In this document: positions 51,965 to 60,697 of the stretch, one piece after another
Numbering within the stretch: position 1 is the first letter of the stretch
How the letters are laid out: every line of letters begins with the position of its first letter
From: Bradyrhizobium sp. sBnM-33
GTDB lineage: Bacteria > Pseudomonadota > Alphaproteobacteria > Rhizobiales > Xanthobacteraceae
Length of the DNA: 64,000 nt
Direction: 5' to 3'
Assembly: GCF_032917945.1 (NCBI RefSeq)
Contig: NZ_CP136624.1
Span: 372,001 to 436,000 of the forward strand
Made by a program: the position numbers and the translations under genes
The notes under the pieces: generated by a model
The model's input: the letters and a program-made list of their open reading frames with translations, nothing else
Database searches by the model: none
Told to the model about the DNA's origin: nothing

Positions 51965-52714
51965 ATGAGATTTAGACTGGCTTTAGGCTTTGCTGCGTTG
52001 CTGTGCATTGGCACGATAGCCCATGCCAGCACAGTTACTCTAAGCACAAACGATGCCTCTGTAGTTTCTCAGCTTGGGAAGGCGGGGCAGGGATGGTGGA
52101 GCTTAGATACTCCAAACATATTGACCAACACGAACTACATTACTGGAACATCCCCCAACGTAAGTCCCGGCGTAGATTTTAGCTATCGAAGCTTTTTTAC
52201 ATTCGATCTGAGTAACCCTGTGCTTCAGGGTCAGACAATAACGGGCGCAAAGCTTAAACTTCAGGCTTTCGTCGGCACAGGGTATAACGATGGCGGTCTG
52301 ATTTCGTTTTTTGACGTAAACACCAGTGTATCGGTGCTCAATCATACCGTCGGTATCGCACCTCTCGCAATTTGGAATGACTTGGGAAGTGGCGTCAGCT
52401 ATGGCACCGGCACAGCTGGATCACCAAGTCAACCAGTAGACTTCCATCCGACCGACATTTTGGACTTTCAATTAAATAGCGCGGCTATCGCGGACCTCAA
52501 TAACGCGATTGGGAATGGGTTGTTCTCCATTGGCGCTACCAAGGCGTTGAGAGAAATATTCAGCAGTTCGGGTGCCAACGGCAATCAGCAGTTGGTGTTG
52601 GAAGTATCACCGGCCGTCCCCGAACCCTCAACATGGGCGATGCTGCTGATTGGCTTCGCTGGCATCGGCTTCATGGCTTATCGTCGCAATAAGATGGCGC
52701 TACAGGCTGCCTGA
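51965..52714 (+). CDS. PEP-CTERM sorting domain-containing secreted protein
   Basis: A 249-residue exported protein. The signal peptide is residues 1-21 (LALGFAALLCIGTIAHA). The body is Ser/Thr/Asn-rich and beta-like (FFTFDLSNPVLQGQTITGAKLKLQAF suggests a DNRLRE/collagen-binding-type beta-sandwich). The C-terminus is a textbook PEP-CTERM signal: VPEPSTWAMLLIGFAGIGF then AYRRNK. This signal is recognised by exosortase (EpsH/XrtA) in species that make exopolysaccharide. No exosortase gene is in the window. A GGGGGGCGGGG stretch precedes the ATG; a TTGACA lies about 45 bases upstream. GC content is lower than in the housekeeping part. Confidence 0.9.
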   Translation: MRFRLALGFAALLCIGTIAHASTVTLSTNDASVVSQLGKAGQGWWSLDTPNILTNTNYITGTSPNVSPGVDFSYRSFFTFDLSNPVLQGQTITGAKLKLQAFVGTGYNDGGLISFFDVNTSVSVLNHTVGIAPLAIWNDLGSGVSYGTGTAGSPSQPVDFHPTDILDFQLNSAAIADLNNAIGNGLFSIGATKALREIFSSSGANGNQQLVLEVSPAVPEPSTWAMLLIGFAGIGFMAYRRNKMALQAA

Positions 52715-53250
52715 ACTCAAAGCACGAGCGGCTCGGATGAGGCCGGAAATCTCACGGCGTCGAGCAACGACCTCTGCCGAATAGTGCCCATGCTTGTATG
52801 CGTGCTGATTACCCTTTGGCGCACCGAGCGACGGACCGCCATCATCTACCGTTTGCCATCGCCGGGGCCTGGCACGACTTCCCGCTCCGTGTTCGCGCTC
52901 CGCATCCCTTTGGTCTGGTGCATAGGTAATTGCATTGGGGTTGATTCTCCAGTTTCGTTTGCATCCCGTCCCCCGCCACTAGCCGCTGGTGCGTTCTGCG
53001 ATTTTGCGCTGCGGGGGGCAGCGGCGACCGGCTCTGAGGAATGCACTGGCGTTACTTCGTATCCTGATGGCGCAATACGGCCGTGTCGGCGTCTCGGAGC
53101 GGCGAGCATGGCGAGCTCCCGAAAGACCGCGCCTGAGGGACGAAGGCGAATCGTGCGGTTCCCCGGCCCAAGTGAAAACAAGATTTCTCCGCTTTTTGGA
53201 CCTCGATAGCAGGGTACATCGACAAGAACATTCAGAGGAGGCATCACCCA
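52715..53250. other. Gene-poor stretch in the accessory region
   Basis: About 535 bases with several overlapping frames on both strands (up to about 145 codons) but no family signature, no ribosome site of note and Arg/Ser/Pro-rich shadow-like translations. It probably holds the promoter of the following repeat-protein gene and possibly decayed sequence. Confidence 0.5.
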
Positions 53251-54228
53251 ATGCCGACGAAAGACGGTTTTAATCCAGACCATCCTTTGCCTCTCTTTCT
53301 CGCCGATGAACCTGAGCAGCAGGGTATCGGGAAAGATTGGGACAGAGCTGCTATCTCGTCGCGAGTCCTCAAGACAAGTATTTTGGTTGCAACGGCGACA
53401 GCGATCGGTATCGCGATACTATCGGTGGGAAATCCCGTGACGCTCCTTGCGGACGTCACGGCTTCGCTAGTCGACAAATCAGCGCTTCAGCCCGGCACCG
53501 ATCAGTCGACGCCAACAATTCAATCTACCGCCGACGCTCAGGCTTTGCCGACCGCAAAGGACGCGCCGACCCACGACGAAATTGCTGCCGCCTCTGGATC
53601 CGTCGGTCAGAGTCAGACGGAAAATAGTGAGCCATCGTCTGAAGCCTTGCTTAGGCAATTCGAAGCTTGGGCAGCCGAGAAAGATGCGCAGGCACAGGTC
53701 GGGCCCGTACAGTCCGTTCAAGATGCCCCGGCACAGATTGTGCAAAGTGCCCCGGCACAGGTTGCGAGGCAATTCGAAGCTTGGGCAGCCGAGAAAGATG
53801 CGCAGGCACAGGTCGGGCCCGTACAGTCCGTTCAAGATGCCCCGGCACAGATTGTGCAAAGTGCCCCGGCACAGGTTGCGAGGCAATTCGAAGCTTGGGC
53901 AGCCGAGAAAGATGCGCAGGCACAGGTCGGGCCCGTACAGTCCGTTCAAGATGCCCCGGCACAGGTTGTGCAAAGTGCCCCGGCACAGGTTGCGGAAGAT
54001 ACCCGAGCATCTCTCAAGCCCAAGCAAAAGCCCCGACACGTCCGCGCCCTCCATAATGCACGGGCAGAGATGCGGCCCGTGCACAATCCCCGAAAGAAAG
54101 TCCGGCGGGAGCAAAATTCACGGGTACAGGACCCGCCCGCACAAGAAGCTCGAGCACCCCAACAGGGCCAGTTTGTGCAAAATGCCCAGCCTCCGTCGTT
54201 CCTGCAAACCTTCGGTTGGCGCAACTAG
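53251..54228 (+). CDS. Membrane-anchored hypothetical protein with three 38-residue repeats
   Basis: A 325-residue protein. The acidic N-terminus (PLPLFLADEPEQQGIGKDWD) is followed by one hydrophobic segment (about residues 43-68, ILVATATAIGIAILSVGNPV) and a Ser/Thr-rich linker. From about residue 135 there are three 38-residue units beginning RQFEAWAAEKDAQAQVGPVQ and containing DAPAQ-VQSAPAQVA. A basic, Gln/Pro-rich tail ends FLQTFGWRN. The start follows AGAGGAGG. The N-terminal part resembles Bradyrhizobium-specific hypothetical proteins; the repeated Pro/Ala/Gln segment may span the periplasm or vary in length. The function is unknown. Confidence 0.8.
   Translation: MPTKDGFNPDHPLPLFLADEPEQQGIGKDWDRAAISSRVLKTSILVATATAIGIAILSVGNPVTLLADVTASLVDKSALQPGTDQSTPTIQSTADAQALPTAKDAPTHDEIAAASGSVGQSQTENSEPSSEALLRQFEAWAAEKDAQAQVGPVQSVQDAPAQIVQSAPAQVARQFEAWAAEKDAQAQVGPVQSVQDAPAQIVQSAPAQVARQFEAWAAEKDAQAQVGPVQSVQDAPAQVVQSAPAQVAEDTRASLKPKQKPRHVRALHNARAEMRPVHNPRKKVRREQNSRVQDPPAQEARAPQQGQFVQNAQPPSFLQTFGWRN
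53653..53994. repeat. 114-bp tandem repeat, three copies, inside the membrane-protein gene
   Basis: Units begin at 53653, 53767 and 53881 with AGGCAATTCGAAGCTTGGGC and end GGTTGCG. The first two look identical; the third differs by one base (CAGGTTGTG instead of CAGATTGTG). Each unit keeps the reading frame (38 codons) and contains an internal GCCCCGGCACAG duplication. Such identity indicates recent expansion. Confidence 0.95.
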
Positions 54229-54373
54229 GCATAGCAAGTCTCCTTGGCGTTCTGAGTAGCCCGGCGACGCCAGATCAACTGAGCCCGGATCTCCCCATCA
54301 AAGGGGTTTTGAAACCGATATGCGCGCGCGAGAGAATCGAAATCTCTAGGCTAACTTCAAAGGGTCTATTGAT

Positions 54374-54979
54374 TTATAAGAAGAAATTCTTTCCTAGCTT
54401 TGCGGCCAGAGCGGCGCATCCGTAGTCGAGAATTTCCTCATACCGATCGTATCGATCGACGTGGCGATTGTAGGTCGCCCACCGCATCCACTTCGGCTTA
54501 GGTGGCAAATCCCATTCGTCTGGATCGAGGTCGGCAATCAGTCGCGACTTGATCCGCTCCTTTCCAGCGTGCGCCCGATTTGTCGCATCGTTGAATTGCG
54601 ATTGATAAGCGACCTGTCGGCCCCAGGTTTGCCGGCTACAAAATCGTGTCGCCCCGGATGGCTTCCATAAGACAGAGACGGGCCGATTCCTGACAGGGCA
54701 AACAAAGTACCATTGCCGCCCACCGAAATGCCGCGGACGGGCAACGAGAGTGATCCACTGATCGAGGCTGCCAAGCTGAATACGAAACCAGCCTTGGTCT
54801 TTGCCGCTCATGTCCGCGCTAATCATTCCCGTAGCAACGTCGCCCCAATAGGAGTGCGTCCACGTAATTCCTCGAACGCCGATGTTCGCCCCGTTGCGGA
54901 CAAATCCCTTTCGAGCGAGCCGGCTCAGATCCAGCTTCAGTCCGTCTTGCAAACAGACGCGTAGGCGCGGGCGTGCCAT
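54374..54979 (-). CDS. Hypothetical protein, duplicated family member A
   Basis: A 201-residue protein with a close paralogue at 60698. Shared blocks include CLQDGLKLDLSRLARKGF, GITWTHSYWG, ATGMISADMSG, GWFRIQLGSLDQWITLV, RPRHFGGRQWYFVCPV, CSRQTWGRQVAYQSQFND and DLPPKPKWMRWATYNRH. The family is rich in Trp, Tyr and Cys. The Cys pair (YFVCPV, CSRQT) might bind a metal, but spacing is not a standard zinc ribbon. I do not recognise a named domain; similar proteins seem scattered in Bradyrhizobium genomes. The start is uncertain, as the paralogues are also similar upstream of this ATG. Confidence 0.8.
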   Translation of the reverse strand: MARPRLRVCLQDGLKLDLSRLARKGFVRNGANIGVRGITWTHSYWGDVATGMISADMSGKDQGWFRIQLGSLDQWITLVARPRHFGGRQWYFVCPVRNRPVSVLWKPSGATRFCSRQTWGRQVAYQSQFNDATNRAHAGKERIKSRLIADLDPDEWDLPPKPKWMRWATYNRHVDRYDRYEEILDYGCAALAAKLGKNFFL

Positions 54980-55296
54980 TCGAGGCTCCAGGTTAGGCCT
55001 CGAAATAGTGGTTCGCAATTTGGGGGGCAAGAGAGCAAGAAGAATGCCCACAACGATGACGAAGACAGTTTCAGCAAGAGTATTTGTTCAGCAGAGCGTA
55101 TTGCTGAGCCTCGCGACGTGAGTAGCCAGCCAATTTGCAGCAAGCGAAGAGCCAGTCTGCGGCATAACTTGACCATCCATCGTTCCTAACGACGTCGGCG
55201 GAAAAGACTGGCGGCTTAGGAACGGTCTCACCCAGCGCGCGTTCTCGGCAAGGAGCTGGGGCAAGTCATCAACCTGCAATCAGCGGAGAAACAAAG

Positions 55297-55935
55297 ATGG
55301 CAAATCCACGCCAGGAGGACAAGGCTACTCAAGGTATGGAAGACGCAGCCCGCCGCGCCGGCGAGAGGACTGCTGAGCAGACCACCCGTATCGGACAAGC
55401 TGCAGCCGATCAGACGGCGACGGTCGGGCAAGCTGCGGCTGAAGCCGGTGAGCAAGTGGCTCGAGCAAGTGCGGACCTGCTCAAGCAAAACGTCGAGACG
55501 TTGCAGAACGCATGGCGCTTCGGCCTGGAAGCCGCGACCTCAGCCATGGGACGGTCTACCGAGCAATTTGGTCGGACGCTCGGCGTGTCAGGAGAAGGGG
55601 TGCAACAGGCAACGAAGGCAACGGAACGGTCGGCGCGCAACGCGCAAACGCTGCTTTACACAGGTACCGCTGCTGCCAGAGTGGTGGGTGGAATGTCTCA
55701 AGAGTACTTCCAGATGGTTCGGCATCAAGTCGAGAAGAACATGGACCGCATGAATGAGTTGTGGTCCTGCCGAACTCCTCAGGACTTTGCAGCAGTACAA
55801 AGTGACATGGTGCGAGAGACCGTGGAATCCGCCCTGGAGAGCGGCCGTCGGATAGCCGATATGTCGCTCAAAATGGCCGACGACGCCGGAAAGCAGATCA
55901 AACAAAGTATGGAAGAGATCCGGCGCACCGCCTAA
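55297..55935 (+). CDS. Phasin family protein
   Basis: A 212-residue, almost wholly helical protein. The N-terminal third has repeated AxxTAxxGQAAAE units (RIGQAAADQTATVGQAAAEAG). The phasin-type core follows (LLKQNVETLQNAWRFGLEAA; EYFQMVRHQVEKNMDRMNEL; CRTPQDFAAVQSDMVRETVE), with amphipathic helices to the end. Phasins coat polyhydroxyalkanoate granules; Bradyrhizobium encodes several. The ATG follows GCGGAGAAAC. It stands alone here, without pha synthesis genes. Confidence 0.88.
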   Translation: MANPRQEDKATQGMEDAARRAGERTAEQTTRIGQAAADQTATVGQAAAEAGEQVARASADLLKQNVETLQNAWRFGLEAATSAMGRSTEQFGRTLGVSGEGVQQATKATERSARNAQTLLYTGTAAARVVGGMSQEYFQMVRHQVEKNMDRMNELWSCRTPQDFAAVQSDMVRETVESALESGRRIADMSLKMADDAGKQIKQSMEEIRRTA

Positions 55936-55962
55936 CCCGGGCGTGCAGTTTCCACTTTGAAA

Positions 55963-55988
55963 AAGAGCGGCTGCTGTCAGCCGCTCTT
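55963..55988 (-). terminator. Hairpin with minus-strand T-run after the phasin gene
   Basis: A perfect 11-base stem (AAGAGCGGCTG / CAGCCGCTCTT) with a 4-base loop. The T-run (TTTTTC) follows on the minus strand only, so it would best terminate a minus-strand transcript, possibly that of the small frame ending at 55977; it may also end phasin transcription. Confidence 0.6.
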
Positions 55989-56159
55989 GCCATTCTGGGC
56001 GGCGAGATTTTTGAGCCAAGCCAACGCATAGAATGGCGTCCAGAATGGCGCGGCCCACCAGCACCAAACCGAAAGACCTTCATATGAAAGCGGACGGTCC
56101 AAGCGCTGGATGAAGGTGATAGCCAGGATAGTCAAGCAATGAAGCGTGTCGAAGATCAA
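55977..56159 (-). CDS. Possible small membrane protein
   Basis: A 60-residue frame with a TTG start. It is rich in Trp and aromatic residues (LTILAITFIQRLDRP; SVWCWWAAPFWTPFYALAWL), suggesting one or two membrane passes, and ends at a hairpin with a minus-strand T-run, which is what a real minus-strand gene would show. There is no strong ribosome site and no family that I recognise. It could be a chance frame. Confidence 0.35.
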   Translation of the reverse strand: MIFDTLHCLTILAITFIQRLDRPLSYEGLSVWCWWAAPFWTPFYALAWLKNLAAQNGKSG

Positions 56160-56268
56160 ACTTTCTAACGATCCGTTTCCAAGATGTGTTGGCTGCTCAG
56201 CAAGTCATTCAGTTACTGTTCATCGGTAACTTCTTGAATCGCGTCTTTCATGGCATGTAGGTAGGGGC

Positions 56269-56610
56269 ATGAGCACCTTTGACCCGATGGCCGCTGCGAT
56301 CGATTGGCTTGATGCCTACCGAGCGGCCTCTTTTTCCATTGTGGATCTGTACGCCGAACTTGCATCGTTAGGGTGCGCGTGTGGCGGTCGGAAGATTATG
56401 GTTGGACACGACGCGATTACCGCATATTGGGAGCAGCGCTTCAGAGAAAAGCCAGCTGGAGAGCTTGTGGACCTGCAGCACACGGGGCCGGACATTGTTG
56501 TCGGCTATAGAGTGCCGGACGGGGTGGTCCAAGCACTCTTGCGCTTCGATGATGTGGGGAAAATCGAACGAAGTCGTTGTGGTCCGCTTAGCGGCGACCC
56601 CTTATGGTAA
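56269..56610 (+). CDS. Nuclear transport factor 2-like (SnoaL-type) protein
   Basis: A 113-residue NTF2-fold protein. AIDWLDAYRAASFSIVDLYAELASLGCACGG is the opening helix and strand, MVGHDAITAYWEQRF the typical cone-forming segment, followed by GPDIVVGYRV and ALLRFDDVGKIERSRCGPL. Such proteins range from isomerases to ligand binders; the function is unknown. The last few residues (SGDPLW) and the stop codon are provided by the start of a direct repeat, so the original C-terminus was probably altered by insertion of that remnant. Confidence 0.75.
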   Translation: MSTFDPMAAAIDWLDAYRAASFSIVDLYAELASLGCACGGRKIMVGHDAITAYWEQRFREKPAGELVDLQHTGPDIVVGYRVPDGVVQALLRFDDVGKIERSRCGPLSGDPLW

Positions 56611-56711
56611 ACTATATGTGTGCCCTGGATTGATACCGCGACGACCATCTAAACAGTCCTCACGGTATCAAGCGAAGGCACCGTGAGGCTCTTTCGCGCT
56701 GTTTCACGCAG
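56603..56711 (-). pseudogene. Direct repeat copy 1: decayed 3' end of a mobile-element HTH gene
   Basis: About 108 bases nearly identical to 62526-62633. Read on the minus strand, one frame gives DTVRTV-stop-MVVAVSIQGTHIVYH, a coding-like tail that aligns with the decayed tail beyond the HTH gene at 62627. The two copies therefore look like remnants of the same gene family's 3' end. It contains TGATACCG and CGGTATCA motifs in inverted orientation. No 5' part of the gene is present here. Confidence 0.6.
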
Positions 56712-56741
56712 CAAAGATAACGAAAAAATCGGAGAAGCGGG

Positions 56742-57065
56742 TTACGGCGTCGCGAACCGTGCAAAATCTATCTCTCCGCGAGCCTTTGGATAGTACTCGC
56801 CGTCGTCAGACAGTGGTGCAACATAGCGGACTAGTGAGTTGGCCGCATCATGCTGATGCCAAAAGCAAAGGCCAGGTGCATGGAACAGCAGGATAGATTC
56901 CATGTCTTGGTGCTTCGCGGTTGCATCGACAACACAGTGGGCAACGATACGGCGTTGGTACTGTGAAAGGCCTTCTAACTGACGCAGTAACGAAAACTCC
57001 GTTACATATACATACCTTGGCACTTTTAGATCACGTGCCACGATTTTCACGGTTTGTGGCAACAC
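56742..57065 (-). CDS. Hypothetical protein next to the IS21 element
   Basis: A 107-residue frame with a GTG start, balanced composition and lower GC codons. The sequence (KIVARDLKVPRYVYVTEFSLLRQLEGLSQYQRRIVAHCVVDATAKHQ... split) looks like a folded cytosolic protein with His/Cys-rich patches (LLFHAPGLCFWHQHD). No family is recognised. It could be a C-terminal fragment of a longer gene, since no good ribosome site precedes the start. Confidence 0.45.
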   Translation of the reverse strand: MLPQTVKIVARDLKVPRYVYVTEFSLLRQLEGLSQYQRRIVAHCVVDATAKHQDMESILLFHAPGLCFWHQHDAANSLVRYVAPLSDDGEYYPKARGEIDFARFATP

Positions 57066-57287
57066 ATTGCGAAGCGTCCCGTGTTTATATTTCCATCCGT
57101 AAGTAAGATACGTTCGCGCGAGAACCGTGTTGGCCCCTACCCCGGTGACGAGTTCGTCACCAAGTACCTCAGATGTTATTCGGCCTGCAATATTGACCCC
57201 CTAAGCCGGGGGATCGGCGTCCAAAATTGACCCCCTATCGTTAGGTCTGTTGCGCTGCCTGCTTTGGAATGAAGCAGGTGGTCGGGG

Positions 57288-58787
57288 ATGCTGGTCGTGG
57301 AGACGATTGCGCGGATACGGCGCGAGCACTTCATCAAGGGCAAGACGATCAAGGAGATCGCCCGCGACCTGAAGGTGTCGCGGAACACGGTGCGGAAGGT
57401 GCTGCGGTCGGGAGAGACCTCGTTCGAGTACGAGCGGTTGGTGCAGCCGCGGCCAAAGCTGGGACGATGGGCATCGGAGCTCGACGAGTTGCTGGCGGCG
57501 AACGCGGCCAAATCCACTCGTGAACAGCTGACGTTGATCCGGATCTTCGAAGAGCTGCGCGACCGCGGCTATGACGGCGGTTACGATGCGGTGCGTCGTT
57601 ACGCCAGGCGGTGGAGCAAGGAGCGCGGGCAATCAACCGCGGCGGCTTACGTCCCGCTGAGCTTTGCGCCGGGCGAAGCCTATCAGTTCGACTGGAGCCA
57701 TGAGGTGGTGCTGTTGAGCGGGACCACGGTGATCGTGAAGGTCGCGCATGTCCGGCTCTGCCACAGCCGCATGCTGTTCGTGCGGGCCTATCCGCGCGAG
57801 ACGCAGGAGATGGTGTTCGACGCCCACGACCGGGCGTTCGCCCTGTTCAAGGGCACTTGCAGCCGCGGCATCTACGACAACATGAAGACCGCGGTGGAGA
57901 CGATCTTTGTCGGCAAAGATCGCCGCTACAATCGCCGCTTCCTGCAGATGTGCAGCCATTATCTGGTCGACCCGGTCGCCTGCACGCCGGCCTCGGGCTG
58001 GGAGAAGGGGCAGGTTGAGAACCAGGTCGGACTGGTCCGGGAACGCTTCTTCACGCCGCGGCTGCGGTTCAAGAACCTGGACGAGTTAAATGCCTGGCTG
58101 CTCGATAAATGTATCGCCTACGCCAAAGCGCATCGCCATCCGGAGCTGGCCGAGCAGACGGTCTGGGAGGTGTTCGAAGCCGAGCGGCCCAGGCTCGTTC
58201 CCTATGCCGGTCGGTTCGACGGCTTCCATGCCGTGCAGGCGTCGGTCTCGAAGACCTGTCTGGTGCGCTTCGACAACAACAAGTACTCCGTCATGGCCAG
58301 TGCCGTCGGACGCCCGGTCGAGGTCCAAGCCTATGCCGACCGCATCGTGATCCGTCAGGATGGAAGAGTTGTTGCGGAGCATCCGCGATCCTTCGGACGC
58401 GGCGAGACGACCTACGATCCCTGGCACTATGTGCCGGTGCTGGCGCGTAAACCCGGCGCTCTGCGCAACGGAGCTCCCTTCAAGGACTGGGTTCTGCCGG
58501 CCGCAATCGAGCGGATCCGGCGGAAGCTCGCCAGCACCGACGATGGCAATGGGCAAATGGTCGACATCCTCAACGCGGTGCTGACCGACGGTCTGCCGGC
58601 CGTCGAGGCGGCCTGCGCCGAGGCAGTCGCTCACGGCGTCCATTCCGCCGATGTCGTTCTCAACATCCTGGCCCGCCAGCGAGATCCTGCGCCACCAGCC
58701 AACATCCTTACCCCGGCGGCGCTGATGTTGCGGCATGCGCCAATCGCCGACTGTGCCCGTTACGACAACCTCAGGAGAACCAACTAA
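57288..58787 (+). CDS. istA: IS21 family transposase IstA
   Basis: A 499-residue DDE transposase. The N-terminal HTH ([21 protein letters not shown]) is followed by the rve/integrase core. Its catalytic residues are in [10 protein letters not shown] (Asp), [10 protein letters not shown] (Asp) and [10 protein letters not shown] (Glu). The C-terminal beta-rich Mu-type domain follows ([21 protein letters not shown]). All three acidic residues are present, so it may be active. Its stop overlaps the istB start (TAATG), giving translational coupling. Confidence 0.96.
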   Translation: MLVVETIARIRREHFIKGKTIKEIARDLKVSRNTVRKVLRSGETSFEYERLVQPRPKLGRWASELDELLAANAAKSTREQLTLIRIFEELRDRGYDGGYDAVRRYARRWSKERGQSTAAAYVPLSFAPGEAYQFDWSHEVVLLSGTTVIVKVAHVRLCHSRMLFVRAYPRETQEMVFDAHDRAFALFKGTCSRGIYDNMKTAVETIFVGKDRRYNRRFLQMCSHYLVDPVACTPASGWEKGQVENQVGLVRERFFTPRLRFKNLDELNAWLLDKCIAYAKAHRHPELAEQTVWEVFEAERPRLVPYAGRFDGFHAVQASVSKTCLVRFDNNKYSVMASAVGRPVEVQAYADRIVIRQDGRVVAEHPRSFGRGETTYDPWHYVPVLARKPGALRNGAPFKDWVLPAAIERIRRKLASTDDGNGQMVDILNAVLTDGLPAVEAACAEAVAHGVHSADVVLNILARQRDPAPPANILTPAALMLRHAPIADCARYDNLRRTN

Positions 58788-59650
58788 TGGAGCGCACCCA
58801 ACTGTTTGACCTCATGGGCGAACTCAAGCTGTACGGCATGAAGGCCGCCTTCGACGAGATCATGGCGACTGCCGTCAAGCGCCAGCACGAACCCCAGCGC
58901 ATTGTCGGCGACCTGCTCAACGCCGAGATCAACGAGAAGCAGGCCCGTTCGATCAAGTACCAGCTCACCATCGCCAAGCTGCCGCTGGCCAAGGACCTTG
59001 AGGACTTCCAGTTCGAAGGCACGCCCATCAACCGGACGCTGGTCAATGACCTCGCCGGCGGCGGCTTCATCGCCCAGCAACGCAACGTCGTGCTGGTCGG
59101 CGGCACCGGCACCGGCAAGACCCATCTGGCCATCGCAATCGCCAGGAGCTGCATCCGATCCGGTGCCCGCGGGCGCTTCTACAATGTGGTCGACCTCGTC
59201 AACCGCCTCGAGATCGAGACCCGCAACGGACGGCAGGGGCGGCTCGCCGAGCATTTGACCCGGATGGACTTCATCGTCCTGGACGAACTCGGCTATCTGC
59301 CCTTTGCCCAGTCCGGCGGCCAGCTTCTGTTCCATCTCGTCAGCCGGCTCTACGAGCGCGCCTCTGTGATCGTCACCACCAATCTTGCGTTCGGCGAATG
59401 GCCCAGCGTGTTCGGCGACGCCAAGATGACCACCGCGCTGCTCGACCGGCTGACCCATCACTGTGACATCGTCGAGACCGGCAATGACAGCTGGCGATTC
59501 AAAAGCCGCGACGACGATCACGCAACCCGCGCTCGTCTCGTCTCCGCAATCCCGGCCAGCTCCGACGAGCCGAGCGCTACCGCCAAACCCCGCCGCTCAA
59601 GGGGGTCAAAATTGGAAGCCGATGAGGGGTCAAATTTGAACGCCGATTGA
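58787..59650 (+). CDS. istB: IS21 family helper ATPase IstB
   Basis: A 287-residue AAA+ ATPase that loads and regulates IstA on target DNA. Walker A is GGTGTGKTH (residues 105-113) and Walker B is [12 protein letters not shown]; sensor [18 protein letters not shown] follows. The frame continues through the right-end repeats, so the last residues ([14 protein letters not shown]) are encoded by the IS end itself, as in related elements. Confidence 0.96.
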   Translation: MERTQLFDLMGELKLYGMKAAFDEIMATAVKRQHEPQRIVGDLLNAEINEKQARSIKYQLTIAKLPLAKDLEDFQFEGTPINRTLVNDLAGGGFIAQQRNVVLVGGTGTGKTHLAIAIARSCIRSGARGRFYNVVDLVNRLEIETRNGRQGRLAEHLTRMDFIVLDELGYLPFAQSGGQLLFHLVSRLYERASVIVTTNLAFGEWPSVFGDAKMTTALLDRLTHHCDIVETGNDSWRFKSRDDDHATRARLVSAIPASSDEPSATAKPRRSRGSKLEADEGSNLNAD

Positions 59651-59889
59651 CAAACGCGTTCCCGACGCTGTTTACGATTCTGGCACCGTCAGTTGCGGAA
59701 GCGGTTGGGATGCATGGCGGGCTGACAATGGGAGAAAGATCGACCACTACAAGAGTGGGCTTCGTAAGGCTGTTGAAGGTCGGATCAAGTGGCTGGGTAT
59801 TTATGATTTTGGCATTTGCTAATCCCGCCAATCAGGTTTCAAAGCGTGGGCAGCGCGGATCAGTGCCGAAATCTCCCGGGGAGCGTCAG

Positions 59890-60042
59890 ATGCATGCAGC
59901 CATCGATTGGGTAATGCAGACCTACGGCAACTTAAGCCTGGAGGAAGAGCGCGCTGCACGGGAGAAAGTGTCAAGTTATCGGGCGGAGAAGCCCGACGCG
60001 ACCGAACAACGATTGGCGCTCGAAGGCCGTCCTCGACCTTAG
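59890..60042 (+). pseudogene. Truncated small helical protein gene at a recombination scar
   Basis: The ATG follows GGGGAGCGTC. The 50-residue product begins MHAAIDWVMQTYGNLSLEEE, then AAREKVSSYRAEKPDATEQRLALEG, and ends abruptly RPRP. The front part resembles small Bradyrhizobium proteins with a conserved LSxEEExxARxKVSxY helix, which are normally longer after LALEG. The frame is cut at about 60026, where a minus-strand gene is also cut, so this is the 5' part of a broken gene. Confidence 0.5.
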
Positions 60043-60235
60043 TGTTGGCTTTGGCAACTGTCATTCCATCAAAATCGAGTGTCACGTCTTTGAATGATGG
60101 ATCGCGTTCCCTAAGAGCGATCAACCCTGTCGATCGGCACGCCTCCAGCTCGGGATTTGCAAGGGCTGATATTGGAGCATTTAGCGCACCGAATACTGAC
60201 ATCGCAAAGACGAAGTGAATGGTTCGAACGCGCAT
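60026..60235 (-). pseudogene. 5' fragment of a secreted small-protein gene, truncated at the same scar
   Basis: The frame opens with a signal peptide (VFAMSVFGALNAPISALA) and continues NPELEACRSTGLIALRERDP and KDVTLDFDGMTVAKANTKVE. This resembles small secreted Bradyrhizobium proteins that continue with a beta-rich C-terminal half. After VEDG the frame runs on, antisense to the neighbouring broken gene, as unrelated sequence to 59819. The 3' half is therefore missing. GGAGA precedes the ATG. Confidence 0.5.
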
Positions 60236-60323
60236 CTTGGATCTCCAAAACGGGAAGGCTCTGCGGCAAAGCCGACAGCCATGTTTTGCGCCGCCCACCC
60301 CGCGACGGCGAAGCATTGTTCGG

Positions 60324-60560
<237 letters not shown>

Positions 60561-60697
60561 CTAGGTTCCTCAGAGTGGCGCCTAATGGTAAAGACCAATT
60601 ATCTGCTCATCGCTTGCAACATTGGTGTCGCAATGGCGCTGGCTCGGAATCGAAATCTCTTGGCTAACTTGAAACTGCCTGTTGATTTCAAACGAAA

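Larger units (their letters stand above)
57174..59652 (+). mobile_element. IS21-family insertion sequence (istA/istB), complete
   Basis: About 2.48 kb with two ends that each hold two copies of a terminal motif. Left copies are TTCGGCCTGCAATATTGACC (57179) and ATCGGCGTCCAAAATTGACC (57213); right copies, inverted, lie at 59601-59623 and 59626-59647. The outer tips are TGT and ACA. Multiple terminal repeats and the istA/istB pair define IS21. I see no target-site duplication: the flanks read CTCAGA and AACGCG. That suggests either misplaced tips or later rearrangement. Both genes look intact. Confidence 0.9.

Noticed and set aside
52784..53283. Overlapping frames of 90-145 codons on both strands
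   Set aside because: Arg/Ser/Pro-rich translations, mutual overlap and no start signals point to chance frames.
53653..53994. Possible CRISPR array
   Set aside because: Units are directly adjacent with no unique spacers, 114 bp long and in frame within a gene. It is a coding tandem repeat. No CRISPR array or cas gene was seen anywhere.
53479..54114. Minus-strand repetitive frame with LCRGTLHNLCRG units
   Set aside because: It is the mirror image of the 114-bp tandem repeat. The plus-strand frame has a ribosome site, a membrane helix and family-like ends; this one does not.
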